From Trachythela sp. YZ-2020 (Eukaryota > Cnidaria > Anthozoa > Malacalcyonacea > Clavulariidae): a DNA stretch of 64,000 nt. A program made the translations under genes and the position numbers. The notes beneath the pieces are model-generated. The model was not told the origin of the DNA and made no database searches. It saw only the letters and a list, made by a program, of their open reading frames with translations. Location: assembly GCA_016169945.1 (NCBI GenBank), contig JADLSH010000387.1, positions 3,100,001 to 3,164,000 on the forward strand, written 5' to 3'. Below, piece after piece: positions 21,740 to 32,600 of this stretch (position 1 is the first letter of the stretch; the number at the start of each line of letters is the position of its first letter).

Positions 21740-22700
21740 GTGAGTGTATGAATAATATATTTCCTATTTCATGCTGCGAGCCTGTGACAAATTAGTATAT
21801 TAGATTAAAATAATATTTCATGCTGTGATCAGGTTTAGAGCTAAACAAAACATGATTTAACTATTTACCCTATTTGTACATAATTGCACAGTGTATAAAG
21901 AATAGTGTTGTACATTTGGTCGAGTTATTTGGATAAACCGCTTTTTAATATTGTTTTCACGGTTTCGCGGGGGGATGGGGGCGGCCGTACCTTCGCAAGT
22001 GTGCAAAGCGCATAACATTTAAATTGCACATTGTACAAACTTATCTTATTTTTATTTTATTTGTATTGTATTACTATTGCCTTATTTTTATTTTCAAGAA
22101 AAACACGGACTTTCCTGTTTTACCAACAAAGAATCAAAGGCAACGTTTCAAGTACGATGGGAATAAAGGATTTTCCTGATGGACTTCAAGGTGGACAAGT
22201 CGACCTGGTGTCAGTTTTGGTATAAGTATACAGCTTGCTAGCGCTATATATAGCAACTATTTTTGTTTCTATTATAAAGAATAAGTTTAGCGGAAACTCT
22301 TGTGTCAGAAAGATGCAGTCATCTTTTGCTGGCAGGTTAAGAAGATGTAGTCATCTTTGCTTAATTAGAAGCTAAATTTTAGCCTTTATAATGAAAACAT
22401 ATTTTATATACATCTGTGATGTTAAACATATAATACTCATGTCGTCATGAGCGTGAATGAAATTAAGGTAAACTATCGTATTTAAATTTTTCATTTAATA
22501 AAACTTAATATTCTAAATCTGGCACGTAAAGACCAAAGCAACGTCGGTCTCGTCTTGCATTTAGTAAAACTGGTAGCTTATTGCCTAATATTAAACTACA
22601 CTAACCGGATGTTATGCCCAGCTATGTTCTGCAAAAAAACGTGATTGATGACAGTTTTACCTATTAAGTGCGCAAGACACCTTTTTTAGACCGTGCGGGT
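21740..22700. other. intron or intergenic, unclear exon near 22100-22215
   Basis: A stretch at 22100-22215 contains a frame with IKDFPDGLQGGQVDLVSV that may be a further exon of the gene ending at 21739. The splice phases do not settle it. The rest is AT-rich without gene signals. Confidence 0.3.
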
Positions 22701-22705
22701 CCTCA

Positions 22706-22846
22706 TGTACGACGACGAGTACGAGATTCGTCATTTTCGCGCCAAACGCCGTGTTGTTTGTATATACGCCATCTCGCAAAAGTCGTAGTCGTTGGGCTTT
22801 TGACTACGAGATTTTTGATAAATCTCGTACTCGTAGTCATTGCTAA
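22706..22846. mobile_element. small inverted-repeat element
   Basis: The ends carry inverted copies of GACGAGTACGAGATT (22714-22728) and AATCTCGTACTCGTAGTC (22821-22838), with a further internal repeat ACTACGAGATTTTTGAT. Its length is about 130-140 bp and it has no coding capacity. Target duplication not established. Confidence 0.5.
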
Positions 22847-22855
22847 AGCTCCCTA

Positions 22856-23385
22856 ACGTCTCTCGCATGGAGTCCAAAACAAAATTTCGAAAACTGACGG
22901 GTTGCAGGCGCGTTCCCTTGAAGTGAATTCATGCCGAGCTGGGGAATTGTGTGAAGACGAAGTTCTATTTAAACTCTTGTTGAGCAACAATAAAATTAAC
23001 AGCCCAGGCCCCAGTTTACACTCTTTGACCATATACTCAAAACTGACAAAAGGCAAAGATCACTATACGTCGCAACGCTTTTCTTTTATATATTTCGAGT
23101 ATTAAGTATTTTAAAACGAACGTGACTGTTTTGACAAAGAACGAAGTATTGATGAACGGAAGTTTTATTAAATGTACAGTAGATTGCTTTGTTTAAGAGC
23201 CGGCATTGCCATAAAGCGTACTTCAAACTCAGTTACAAGTAAACGTGCATGCAGGTGTATAAAGAAGTTTTCGCATTCATTCATATATTATAAATGTGCG
23301 TCAGACCAAGTTGCATGCGACGGACCAATTTTGAGAAAGAAAACAGTAAAGTTTTGTTTAAGATCTACAGGCTACAAGAGTTGAA
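22856..23385 (+). repeat. upstream flank of a GPCR unit
   Basis: This matches the flanks at 16935-17420, 25625-26090, 32600-33095 and the equivalent parts of the 3-kb units. Landmarks are CTGACGGGTTGCAGGCGCG, then GAAGACGAAGTTCTATTTAA, then TGCATGCGACGGACCAA. The TATA-like and promoter part of the receptor should lie here, but no element was identified with certainty. Confidence 0.8.
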
Positions 23386-24281
23386 ATGCTCTTAAGCACT
23401 TTTATCAACGCACTACTTTTGTGTCTTTTGAATGTTTCCTTCATGGTCGCAGGAATATTTCTGAATTATCTGGTTTCAGTATACGGAGGTCGTCACAACT
23501 TCGAAAGAAACCATGTCACTTTATGATTCTTGTTTTATCTTGTTTTGATCTGGCTGTAGTCGCCATCACTCATCCACTCATAGTATTATCAACAATTCTC
23601 TGGTCTAAAGAAGACTATACTGAACGCCGTGTACAAATATTAAGGAGGTACATGTGTACTTTTCTTTATACGTTTTCAATGCTTGCGTTATTGACGCTGA
23701 ACATTGAAAGATTCTTGGGCTTAACGTTTCCAAATTTTCCATCGAACATCCGTGACAAAGAAAAGGCTTCTCTTTCTTCTGGCATTTTTGATGATTTTAC
23801 TACCCCCCGCAGGTCTGATTACGTCGCTTTACATGAACACAAAAACATCTGCTCATATTTTCGTTGTGGTTTTCATTTCTATTTTACTGTTCTTGTTCAT
23901 TTACTTAAACTACAAAATGTTTATCATCGCCAAGTCAAAACGCAAGGACGAAAGAATTACTCCAACTACAGCAAGTTAAATTTCGGAAAAGGACGCAAGA
24001 GAAAGGACGCAAGTTAAATTTCAAAAGTATATCTACATGTTGCTTGGCGGTTGCCTGTTTTTTCGTCTGTTCTTTTCCACTGATTATATATTCTGGTTTT
24101 CGTTTGACATCAGAAACGCCATTTTACGATAAACAAGTCTTGTTGTTTAGTCAGTATATGGTCCCGAACATTTGTCTCCATGAACTCGACATTGAACTGT
24201 CTGATATTTTTCTGGAGGAATTCAATTCTGCGTCGTGAAGGAATGGAAACAGTAAAGCGTTTTAGGGCTACAAGATCTTGA
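23386..24281 (+). pseudogene. orphan GPCR pseudogene G4
   Basis: Starting at ATG 23386 the frame breaks in TM1, where CTGTAGTTGTAATC of other copies reads ATCTGGTTTC. It recovers through TM2-TM3 (ERFLGLTF), breaks again after TM3 near 23735, recovers through TM4-TM5 (23752-23979) and finishes TM6-TM7 with further shifts. It is the one copy with a cysteine just before TM3 (RYMCTFLY). Several frame breaks make it a clear pseudogene. Confidence 0.9.
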
Positions 24282-25246
24282 CTGAATTGCTTTAGTTTCA
24301 GAAATACATTACTATAGTTCATATGTAGTACACAAAGGAATTTGTCTCTATATAAACGTCCCGAATTTGTTGGCTGGCAATGAAAACTACAAATTTACAA
24401 TGGATCACATTATTGTCACCATCGAGTTCAACTATTGTTTCGTGTGCTCTCAAACAAACTCGGGAAATGTCTATTAAGTCCATCTTCTGCATCGCAAAAG
24501 GAAAAGTCACTAGTTTCGGTTGGAAACTCGGACTAGAAGAGTAATATCACAAATATTATGTGTTGTTGTAGGTATGTGCCGCAGCTGCCTATTCTTAATT
24601 GGTAAATTGTAACTGTAGAGCCCTAGTATTATGTCCTTTAGTCTTAAACATTTAAATAACATTCCCATTGCGCACTCAGGATCTCAGAAATGGCGAATTC
24701 TCGCATTCTGGGAGTCTATTTGACAATGATATATCTATGCATATTTCACTTTATTTATATTTAGGGACCCGTTTGCAAGTTGAAGAAAGTAGAATTTAGT
24801 CAACACGTGTATTCTTGTGATTTGCATGAACGACTAGAATAAAGTACTTTTCTTGGCTTTTCTGTGTTTTAATTTTGTTTAAATGGTGTTAATTGGGGGT
24901 ATATTTCTCTGAAAAAGGCGTACGATGGTTTTTGGGATGTGAAAATCCCCCATGCGATATATAATTATATGTAATATATATCTCCAGAGATTCAAGTATT
25001 TTTTGCTCGATTTTAGGAGATCTTTTGGATTTTGAAAGGGATTCTGCAAAATATGTTGTGATTTTTAATGGCCATGCATTTTCTGGGATTTCTATGGATT
25101 TTATGGGAACTTTTCGGATTAGGGGATATTATGGGATTTTCAAAATTGTTGCAGGATTTTTTGGAGGTTGTTTTCCTATTTTTGGGTCGGAAAGTTACAA
25201 GGATTTTTGGAGTGAACCCCTTGGTTTAAATTACTCCTTCAAATGA
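24282..25246 (+). repeat. downstream flank of GPCR unit G4
   Basis: Homologous to 18285-19075 and to the downstream parts of the 3-kb units. Here the TTGAAGAAAGTAGAATTTAG block occurs once, without the inverted receptor fragment, so this is the ancestral flank arrangement. Short ORFs in it are not gene-like. Confidence 0.8.
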
Positions 25247-25577
25247 CACGATTGCCGATGACCGGGCCAGCCCGGTAAGCGGGATGAATTTGTCTTGTGT
25301 TTATATAAGCAAATTTCATCCCGGCAAGCGGGATGATTTTGTTGTTTTGACCTTTGACATTGTTTTGACAGTTCTTAAAAATAGCTCGCCAACAAATTGG
25401 CGGCGGCGTCTCTTTGAACTTCCATCCCGGCAACCGGCTGGCCCGGTTAGTGAGTGACTGAGTGTTTATATGGGGAAATTTTCATCCCGGTAAGCGAGAT
25501 CTCGGGAAAAATATAAAATCAATTGCACGGCGAGATCTCGCTAAGCGGGCTGGCCCGGCTTCTATATAAACAGCCCC
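25247..25577. mobile_element. Harbinger-like MITE, copy 2 (left end truncated)
   Basis: It matches copy 1 at 6492-6887 but has lost its left terminus, and its right end (TATATAAACAGCCCC) is followed by TTA at 25578-25580. The equivalent site in the 3-kb units (for example 38380-38395) is empty and reads CACGATTTAGTCCAAC, so the insertion target was TTA. Confidence 0.85.
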
Positions 25578-25624
25578 TTAGTCCAGCAAAACAAGAGTGG
25601 CATAAATACTTCCCGTTTTGTTGA

Positions 25625-26092
25625 TAACGTCTCTCGCATGGAGTCCAAAACAAAATTTCGAAAACTGACGGGTTGCAGGCGCGTTCTATTTAAACGAAGT
25701 TCTATTTAAACTCTTGTTGAGCAACAATAAAATTAACAGCCCAGGCCCCAGTTTACACTCTTTGACCATATACTCAAAACTGACAAAAGGCAAAGATCAC
25801 CACGTCGCTACGCTTTTCTTTTATATATTTCGAGTATTAAGTATTTTAAAACAAACGTGACTGTTTTGACAAAGAACGAAGTATTGATGTACGGAAGTTT
25901 TATTAAATGATACAGTATAGATTGCCTTGTTTGAGAGCATTGCCATAAAGCGTACTTCAAACTGACAAAATTTCAGTTATAAGTAAACGTGCATGCAGGT
26001 GTATAAAGAAGTTTTCGCATTCATTCATATATTATAAATGCGCGTCAAACCAAGTTGCATGCGACGGACCAAGTTTGAGAAAGAAAACAGTG
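25625..26092 (+). repeat. orphaned upstream flank of a GPCR unit
   Basis: This is a copy of the receptor upstream region that ends at GAGAAAGAAAACAG (26092) and joins unrelated sequence, so no receptor follows. It marks the right edge of the old GPCR cluster. Confidence 0.8.
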
Positions 26093-26499
26093 TGCCAATA
26101 TCTTATCTTCAGAGTCAATACAATCTACAATCATTTTCCCATCGCATATAAGCCGCGATATAGCACCGCTCATTTTCTTCCATTTCTTCCATATTAATGC
26201 CACTCTTTCTGTGGCAACTTCCTTCTCTGACAAACAGTCTCTCTTAAGTACTTCTTAACTTAATTCTCATCAACTTTGAGCATGCAACTCTTGTCCTCGT
26301 TTGACCGGGCCATGACGGAGAGTTAAACTCGCTTGCCAAACTCTGCATCCTCGTTTGGCCGGGACTTTATTTAATGTTCAGTCCACCATGTTCCATGGCT
26401 TTTGCAATGCCAGCACTCTTCCTCAAAAGCTCTTATCCATAAATAACTCCATAGTGCATATACTGATGTATTGTGGTTTGGTATTTTATAATTTTTCAG
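26093..26499. other. junction region before the EGF gene
   Basis: On the minus strand 26100-26250 reads an open frame LSEKEVATERVALIWKKWKK that is not recognised. No upstream exon of the EGF gene (signal peptide) was found, so the gene's 5' end may have been lost or may lie further away. Confidence 0.35.
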
Positions 26500-28924
26500 T
26501 TGTCAAAAGCTGCAGCGACACTCTTAGCCCATGTTCTGGTTTAATGGAGGAGTGTATTGATGGTAATGAACCTGGATATTTTAAATGTCAATGTCGAGCT
26601 GGATTGGAAAAATCTAATGATGGCCATTGTCAAGGTAAAGGCAGTCGCGTAAACACGTAAAAATCTCACATCTTGTCAAGAAGATGTGTCCGCAACAGAC
26701 TTGTAGCAAGCTTGTCAACAGGTTGTAAGAATGTTGTCATTCTATCAAGTTGCAAAAAAGGTTGACGTCCACAACTAACTTGTTAACTGAGTTGTTGAAT
26801 TGCAGGACGATAACGATTAGTTGATGGGACAACTTGTAACAAGTCTGTTGAGTTAACAACCTTGTGGCAGTCGTCAACAAGCCCTTGCTCTGGCGCGTAA
26901 GTTTATTTTACAGTATTTTTCATAAGATTTTGTTTACGAGTTTTCTAATCTTATTCATTTTCCATAAATATTTCTATACATCTGTTTCTGTACAGACATT
27001 GATGAACGCAGAACCCAAACCGCTCCGTGTGACCCGATCGCAGAGTGCCAGAACAGGGAGGGTTCATACAAATTGTCCCAAAGGATATTCAAGTCATGGC
27101 CAAACATGTATTGGTTAGTGGTGCATCCTGATTTTGATCTTATAGTCAGAGTTACTTGGATTAGATTTGTTTCAGACATGACAGGAAAGCTGACGACACA
27201 CTTACCATTATATTTACATATACTATTTAGGTATAGACGAATGCGCGAATGGTGAAGATGACTGCCATCGGGATGCTGACTGCGTGAACAACATCGGCAG
27301 TTTCTCGTGTGTGTGTAGAGCTGGATTTCAACAGTTTAAAGATGGAAGACTCTGTTTGAAAGAAGAAGAAGGCATGATATAGCAGACTTTGTTACTGTGT
27401 TCTCCGGTTACCTCTTGTAGCAACATATGGTTACTACTGAACCCCCAGATAACAGTTTTAACATAACTAATAGAGCTAGCAAGTCTAAGAAAATTTTCAT
27501 TCTGGAATAATTTTCATATAGACAAGCAGAACATCGCTTGAAGTTAGAAAATTGAAAGAATAAACTAGTGTCCTTTGGGTGAAACATCAAATATTTTGTT
27601 TTATATTTTAGAAGAGGAATTTAATCTGGTTCCAATCATTGTGGGATCTTGTATTCTTGGCGCCCTTGCCATAGGCGTACGGCACGTGGGGGCAGGGGGG
27701 GCACCTGCCCCCCCCAAAATTTGTAGATTGAAGTAATTCGGGCAAATGGTTAACGAATATTCGGGCAAAATAGATTTATTTAGTTTGTATTTAAACCAAA
27801 AAAACAGAATTTTATAATTTAAAGTACTTTTTATTTATATCATTTGCGTGTTGTTGAAAAATTTGTGATTTTTAACATAAAAATCCTAGTTTTGGACCTA
27901 AAAAGAAATTGTAATTGTAAGAGTGTCCGGGAAAATATTTTTAACCTCTTCACCCCCCCCCCGTCGACACAAAAAATGTGTTAAATACAAATAAAATTGG
28001 TTATTATTGTTATGAAGATGTTGTTATCGAAATTCGGGCAATTGGACAAAGTTATATCAATTCGGGCAAAATTTTGGCTGCCCCCCCAAAGAAAGTTGTG
28101 CCCATACGCCTATGGTCCTTGCTATTGCATTGTTGGCATTTTGTTTATATGTGAGGTGATGAAATCTCTTCAGTTATATGCCTAAAAATAGTCAGTATAA
28201 TAAGCTGCTGTGCTTTGTGTCTGATTGTCTGAACTACATGAAAAAGATTTAAAAACTTCGACGTTTCGAGCGAAGGCCCTTTATCAAGAAGTTGTAGTGT
28301 AGCTAGTTAACTAATATTCACTTTGATTTTTCATGGATGAACTTGTAGAGAAATCCGGAGACGAAGGGGAGCGATTGATAAGAAACCTTTGGTGAAAGAC
28401 AAATTAAAGAAAAACTGGTTATCAAACTTCATGTTTCCTGAAGCTAGTATGAACAGGTACTGCTGGTGAGGCCAAAATCGAAAGTATAATTGAAGACTAA
28501 ACTATTTATCTTTATTTATACTGGATATCTCTATCAGTTCTACACTCTTCTACCAGTACCTAGAGGTCGTCTTGGTTCAGTGTTACTACAGAAAGAAATT
28601 GGGGTACCTGCAGTGTTTGGTAGAGACAAACTTGAAACACTCTTCTCACATACACGGGAGCGGTGGAACTAAAATGAGACAAGTGCATATTGCAGGAATT
28701 AGACCACGGTCACAGAGGTGAAGTTTACCGCATGCACTAGCCATTGGGCCACCTTCAATCCTATTCTTCACATTTAGATGTAGTTAATGGTAGGAAGCTT
28801 ATTGCCATGCGCATGCGTCAATAGTAGGGACGAGTTCAATAGCAGTTACCCGTCAATTTCCTTTTACAGAATTCCAATGAATGAATCAGTTTTAACTATC
28901 TGGTCCGACAGCGACGACGAATGA
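26500..28924 (+). CDS. EGF-repeat single-pass membrane protein, 5' end missing, with two lesions
   Basis: Six exons fit in phase: 26500-26634, 26996-27113, 27231-27371, 27612-27670 plus 28114-28155, 28349-28456 and 28870-28924 (stop TGA 28922-28924). Exons 1-3 each encode one EGF module. Exons 2 and 3 start DIDE and GIDEC, the calcium-binding EGF start. Exon 4 is a transmembrane helix (IIVGSCILGALA, then VLAIALLAFCLYV), exon 5 a basic stop-transfer (EIRRRRGAIDKK) and exon 6 the tail SDSDDE. Lesions: exon 2 shifts frame after REGSYK near 27085, and a 443-bp MITE splits exon 4. Exon 3 leaves through a GC donor. AATAAA at about 29019 may be the polyadenylation signal. It is probably a surface or adhesion-type protein. 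No signal peptide exon was found. Confidence 0.75.
26640..26895. repeat. degenerate dispersed repeat in EGF gene intron
   Basis: Repeated variants of ACTTGTTAAC / GTTAACAAC / CTTGTCAACA make up most of the stretch. It has the look of a dispersed intronic repeat with partial dyad symmetry. Confidence 0.5.
27671..28113. mobile_element. 443-bp MITE in the transmembrane exon of the EGF gene
   Basis: The ends are ATAGGCGTACGGCACG and CCCATACGCCTAT, inverted, each followed inward by a C/G run and a GGGCA/TGCCC block. AT is present at both host junctions. Taking out one AT and the intervening element rejoins the transmembrane reading frame without a shift. A truncated relative starts at 55987. Confidence 0.85.
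28245..28300 (-). repeat. Penelope-type terminal motif in an EGF gene intron
   Basis: On the minus strand the sequence reads CCTTCGCTCGAAACGTCGAAG, the same terminal motif found near 55945, 30430 and (variant) 47341. It is likely a relic of a Penelope-like element end, possibly ribozyme-derived. Confidence 0.5.
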
Positions 28925-29384
28925 AATTTGATGATGTTAGTAAAATCAGTTATCTTTTGTTTCGGTCGAATTTCTATGTCAAAATATGATGTCGTTTTTT
29001 GCACAGTGAAGGCTACGAATAAAGCTGTAACTAATCAAAATAGAACTGTTTTGTTTTGCTGTAAAATTTTAATGCCGATAAGACATTGTCAATGAGACTT
29101 GAAGGCCTCAAGTAGATCAGCTGATCAAATCAAATCCTGCGAAATGCGTTTGACGAAGATGAAAGTTTGATGTGAGAAAACTTCAAAAGAAAATTTTTAA
29201 TTTGCAAGTGTACATTCCTAGATGCAAACGACGGTAGCTGATCTTATTCCAGTTACACTATAAAGGTCAGTTACTGGCGTGGGGTAAGGAGACTGGGGTC
29301 TAAACATGGTTGTCCGAAGCAACAACAGAATGCTTTTAAATGTTTGTTTGTTTTTTGTTTTTTTTAATTTTGTTTTTATTATTC

Positions 29385-29655
29385 AACTTCGCCTCAATGG
29401 CAGGGAGTCCACAACAGCGTCAGCCAATTACTGTGGCCCCATTGTTAGTTCCTAAGGGTTAGTATTAGAGGGAGGAAACCGGAGTACCCGGGGAAAACCC
29501 TCGAAGTACAGGAGAGAATCTCAACTTACATGAGTTATTTGAGCACACTGCCGATCTCATGCGAGTACCAACAGTGACCTCGACCTGTTGTGAAACAGGC
29601 TCAACTCAGTGGTAAGAGGCAGCGCGCTAACCGCTTCCGCCACCCGTGCTACTTT
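29385..29655 (-). mobile_element. tRNA-derived SINE just upstream of IFT43
   Basis: On the minus strand the head reads GGTGGCGGAAGCGGTTAGCG, a tRNA-like A box, followed by a B-box-like AGGTCGAGGTC. The body holds a conserved block, on the plus strand GGAGGAAACCGGAGTACC. A related body block occurs in the SINE at 47.8 kb. It ends about 55 bp before the proposed IFT43 start codon. Confidence 0.8.
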
Positions 29656-29707
29656 TGTAAAGTTTTTTCACGATTTTACTCTTGTTATTTCTATTTTGGA
29701 CATTCTA

Positions 29708-32047
29708 ATGGATGATTTTTCATCAGGAAGGGTATGTCTACTATATTATGTCTTTAAAACAATTATACTTGGTTTATTACAACTTAAAAATACCTCAAAA
29801 TGAACTGTATATTTATGACTGGCCGTCACTTGAGCACAATGCAGACATGCTGAAAAAGGAACATAAATCCTAGCATAAAACAGCCCGTAAATCTTCCTGC
29901 ATATGGTAGATATGTGATGAGTGTGTTAATTGCTAATCTTCAGGTTGCTAAGAAAGGAAGGCGGGCTAATTTGTCATCTGAGCAAGGATTTGAAGATGGC
30001 TTCAATGACCAAAATCATGAACCAATTGACCACGGTTCATCAGAACAAGTTAGTGACATAATGATGGTTTTTTTGGGTAAAAGCCATATTACACAAGACC
30101 ATTTATACTGCAACTTGCAACACAATTTCTGCACAGAGCCATGTCATGGAGAAATGTACGCACAGAAAAAAATTATCTTATATTTCTTTGTTGCCATCTG
30201 GGCAAGAATATCGGCAAAGTAAAACGAAAATCATGCTCATAATTTCTCTGCAAATATACATTTTACCTAGCTCACTTTATGTCTGAAATTGTGTGCAAGT
30301 TAGAGCTAAATTGCCTTTAGTAAAATGGCATTAAGAAAAAATGATAAGCTGTGGGTCTTTAGGATCAATTACTACCTGAAAAATTCAATAACTTTACTAA
30401 CTTCACCACGCTACTAACGTCCAGACAAAGAACCTTCGCTTGAAACATCGAAGTTCTTGTTGAATATTTCAGGTAGTTTGGTCCTAAAGACCTGGGGCTG
30501 GTTGTACGAAGGCTGTTTAGCTTAAACGGTGGATAACTCAAAAATATAGATCAAGTCTATACATTCATCGAACAACCAAGCTAAAATATTTCAACTTGAA
30601 TAGAACAATTATATTTGCAACTACATATTAAGGGATAAGATTTAAGTTCAGTCATTCACCAAATGTGTGAAAGCGTTTTTTAATTTTGGCTTATCCACCG
30701 TTTAAGCTAAACGGCCTTCGTACCACCGGCCCCTGCAGCTTATCATGTAGAGATGCTGCCTACACTGGCACCACACGTTCAAGATATTATCCTTATGAAA
30801 AAAGAAACACAAGATGTAACAATGCTTAAACTCACTTGATCATATTTGATTTTATCAGATAGCAGAAAGACCTTCAGTGAAAATGAAGGGAGGCTGGGCA
30901 AATGATAGCCCAAAAGACAAACGTAAAAGGTTGTTATCAATTATGCATTTTTTACATCCATCCTGCAATACATTTCTATTTATATATGATTAATTTACGT
31001 GTTTTTCAGCTCTGTGAAGAAAAAACAGAGTGATTCTGATGTGACCACACTTGACGAGTAAGTCGTATTTATCTTACCAAGAGATCTAAAGAATATATCA
31101 AGTGATGCATTTTGTATATTCATTGGTTTAGTGAAAGATTAAGAACTGACCATCAAGTGATAGAGGACAACAATGGTTGTATAACATATGTTTGTGTATG
31201 TATTGTACATAAATCGTGGAGATTTAGAATTTTAGATTCAAATCCAGAATTGAGAATTTCAATACTTTTCTTTAATTCTTTTTTTATGTTAGAAATCCCA
31301 GTCATTCCAGACCTAGATGATTTTCAGGAAGAGGACCTTGCAAACAAAGTTGCTGCTCCTCCTAGGTTTGTTTGTTTGTTTGTTTGTTTGTTTGTTGATG
31401 ATAATAATTTTGTATTTGTAGCACATGTGAACAGTGGTTCCAGCATGATTCTATATGAGTCAAACACGGCTGGTTTTCGCTGGTTTCCTCCTGTGGAAAC
31501 ACTGGAACAATAAATTATGTCCCTTACTGGACGTCTAGGGAGAACAGTTTAGGACTGATAGAGTTATCCAGTATAAATAAAGTTAGTTTAGTTGACATTT
31601 TGTGCAAAATGTTTTAGCATCCAAGTCAATCGTGTGGCAACTTATAAAGAATTAGATAACGATTTTCAAAAGCATTCTTATCTTATGACTTTGGTATGTG
31701 AAATCATCAATCATGTTGCTATATATACATGACTCATTTGCTTGCTTATTTTGCTGATATTTCTATTTTTTTGCAAGGATGATGAAATTGATTTGAAGCT
31801 TTTGGGAAAGGTTTTGGCTCCTGAGTCAACTGTCTTTGAAGTAAGAATGACAAGACACTAACTCCTAAAGTTGCTCTAACATCGCATTTGTCAGGATTTT
31901 GTATACTTAACTTCATACTTTCTTTTATAGGAAGACAAAGCGTGGGATTGGGACAGGCTTTTTACTGAAGTATCATCTGAGTTGCAAACAGAATGGGAGA
32001 CGAGAAAGACCAACGAAGAAAACAGACCCCAGCCGACAGTCGAGTGA
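29708..32047 (+). CDS. IFT43: intraflagellar transport protein 43 (IFT43)
   Basis: Eight exons: 29708-29731, 29944-30048, 30859-30929, 31010-31057, 31293-31365, 31618-31693, 31778-31840 and 31931-32047 (TGA). All have GT donors and AG acceptors. Conserved IFT43 blocks appear in order: KKGRRAN, GGWANDSPKDKRKR, IPVIPDLDDFQEEDL, VAAPPR, RVATYKELDNDFQ, DDEIDLKLLGKVLAPE and WDWDRLFTEVSSELQTEW. The product is about 191 residues, close to vertebrate IFT43. In known animals it is a subunit of the IFT-A complex for retrograde transport in cilia. All phases agree except exon 4 to 5, which is off by one base. The first exon is short and is the least certain. The identification is firm on the conserved C-terminal half. 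Confidence 0.93.
30343..30744. mobile_element. palindromic MITE in IFT43 intron 2, itself split by another MITE
   Basis: The left arm 30343-30388 pairs with a right arm in two pieces, 30460-30494 and 30733-30744. The arms are about 45 bp with a few mismatches. The loop region contains a Penelope-type motif (CTTCGCTTGAAACATCGAAG). The right arm is interrupted exactly at CTG by a second element. Confidence 0.8.
30495..30732. mobile_element. 238-bp MITE nested inside the palindromic MITE
   Basis: It has terminal inverted repeats of about 43 bp. The left begins GGGCTGGTTGTACGAAGG and the right complement GGGCCGGTGGTACGAAGG, both continuing into TTTAGCTTAAACGGTGGATAA. It is flanked by CTG on both sides (30492-30494, 30733-30735), a 3-bp target duplication. 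The intact left arm of the host palindrome gives the expected pre-insertion sequence and confirms it. Confidence 0.85.
31366..31398. repeat. (GTTT)n microsatellite at an IFT43 splice donor
   Basis: About eight copies of GTTT start at the exon 5 donor, so the donor GT is part of the microsatellite. Confidence 0.85.
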
Positions 32048-32306
32048 TACCTTGACATGTGTAGAGTGTTTAAAACACTCATAACAATGTATGATAATTG
32101 TAATGGCTAATTGATGGGTTTCAGTAAGCATTATGTGGAAGGATATGCTGGTCAAGTTCAAAAATGTGGATACTTAAGCAATTATTACCTAAATCTCTCA
32201 ATTCTATATATTTGCCTCCAAATACATGACTATACATATGCATGAAAAGAAGTCATGGTATTTTTTCATTTTGATAACTGCTTGTTGACCACCATATGTG
32301 GTATGA

Positions 32307-32600
32307 TGGTGCTTATAGTTATTGAATCCCATTTATTGGTCATTTGCAATCCATATTAATACTTTTGTAAACAATCAACATATAAACGTTGAGTTTATAT
32401 GTGCTTGGAAATGTACAGAATCTGTTCTACGCAAGCTGCATAGAATCTTCAGAGACGGCTACAAGTCAGAGTTAAAATGCATTTAAGCACTTTTATCAAC
32501 GCACTACTGCTGTGTCTGTTGAATATTTCCTTCATGGTCGCAGGAATATTTCTGAATTCTGTAGTTGTAATCAGTATACGGAAAAAACTCAAGAAAACTG
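32307..32600 (+). pseudogene. orphan GPCR fragment G5 (5' flank plus TM1)
   Basis: Near-copy of 16665-16945. ATG at 32477 gives MHLSTFINALLL through TM1, then the sequence passes into upstream-flank DNA at CTGACGGGTTGCAGG. It marks the left edge of the younger array. Confidence 0.88.

Noticed and set aside
25025..25246. Phenylalanine-rich ORF in the unit flank (MDFERDSAKYVV...)
   Set aside because: Product of T- and G-rich repeated flank sequence (GGATTTT repeats); not kept in frame across units.
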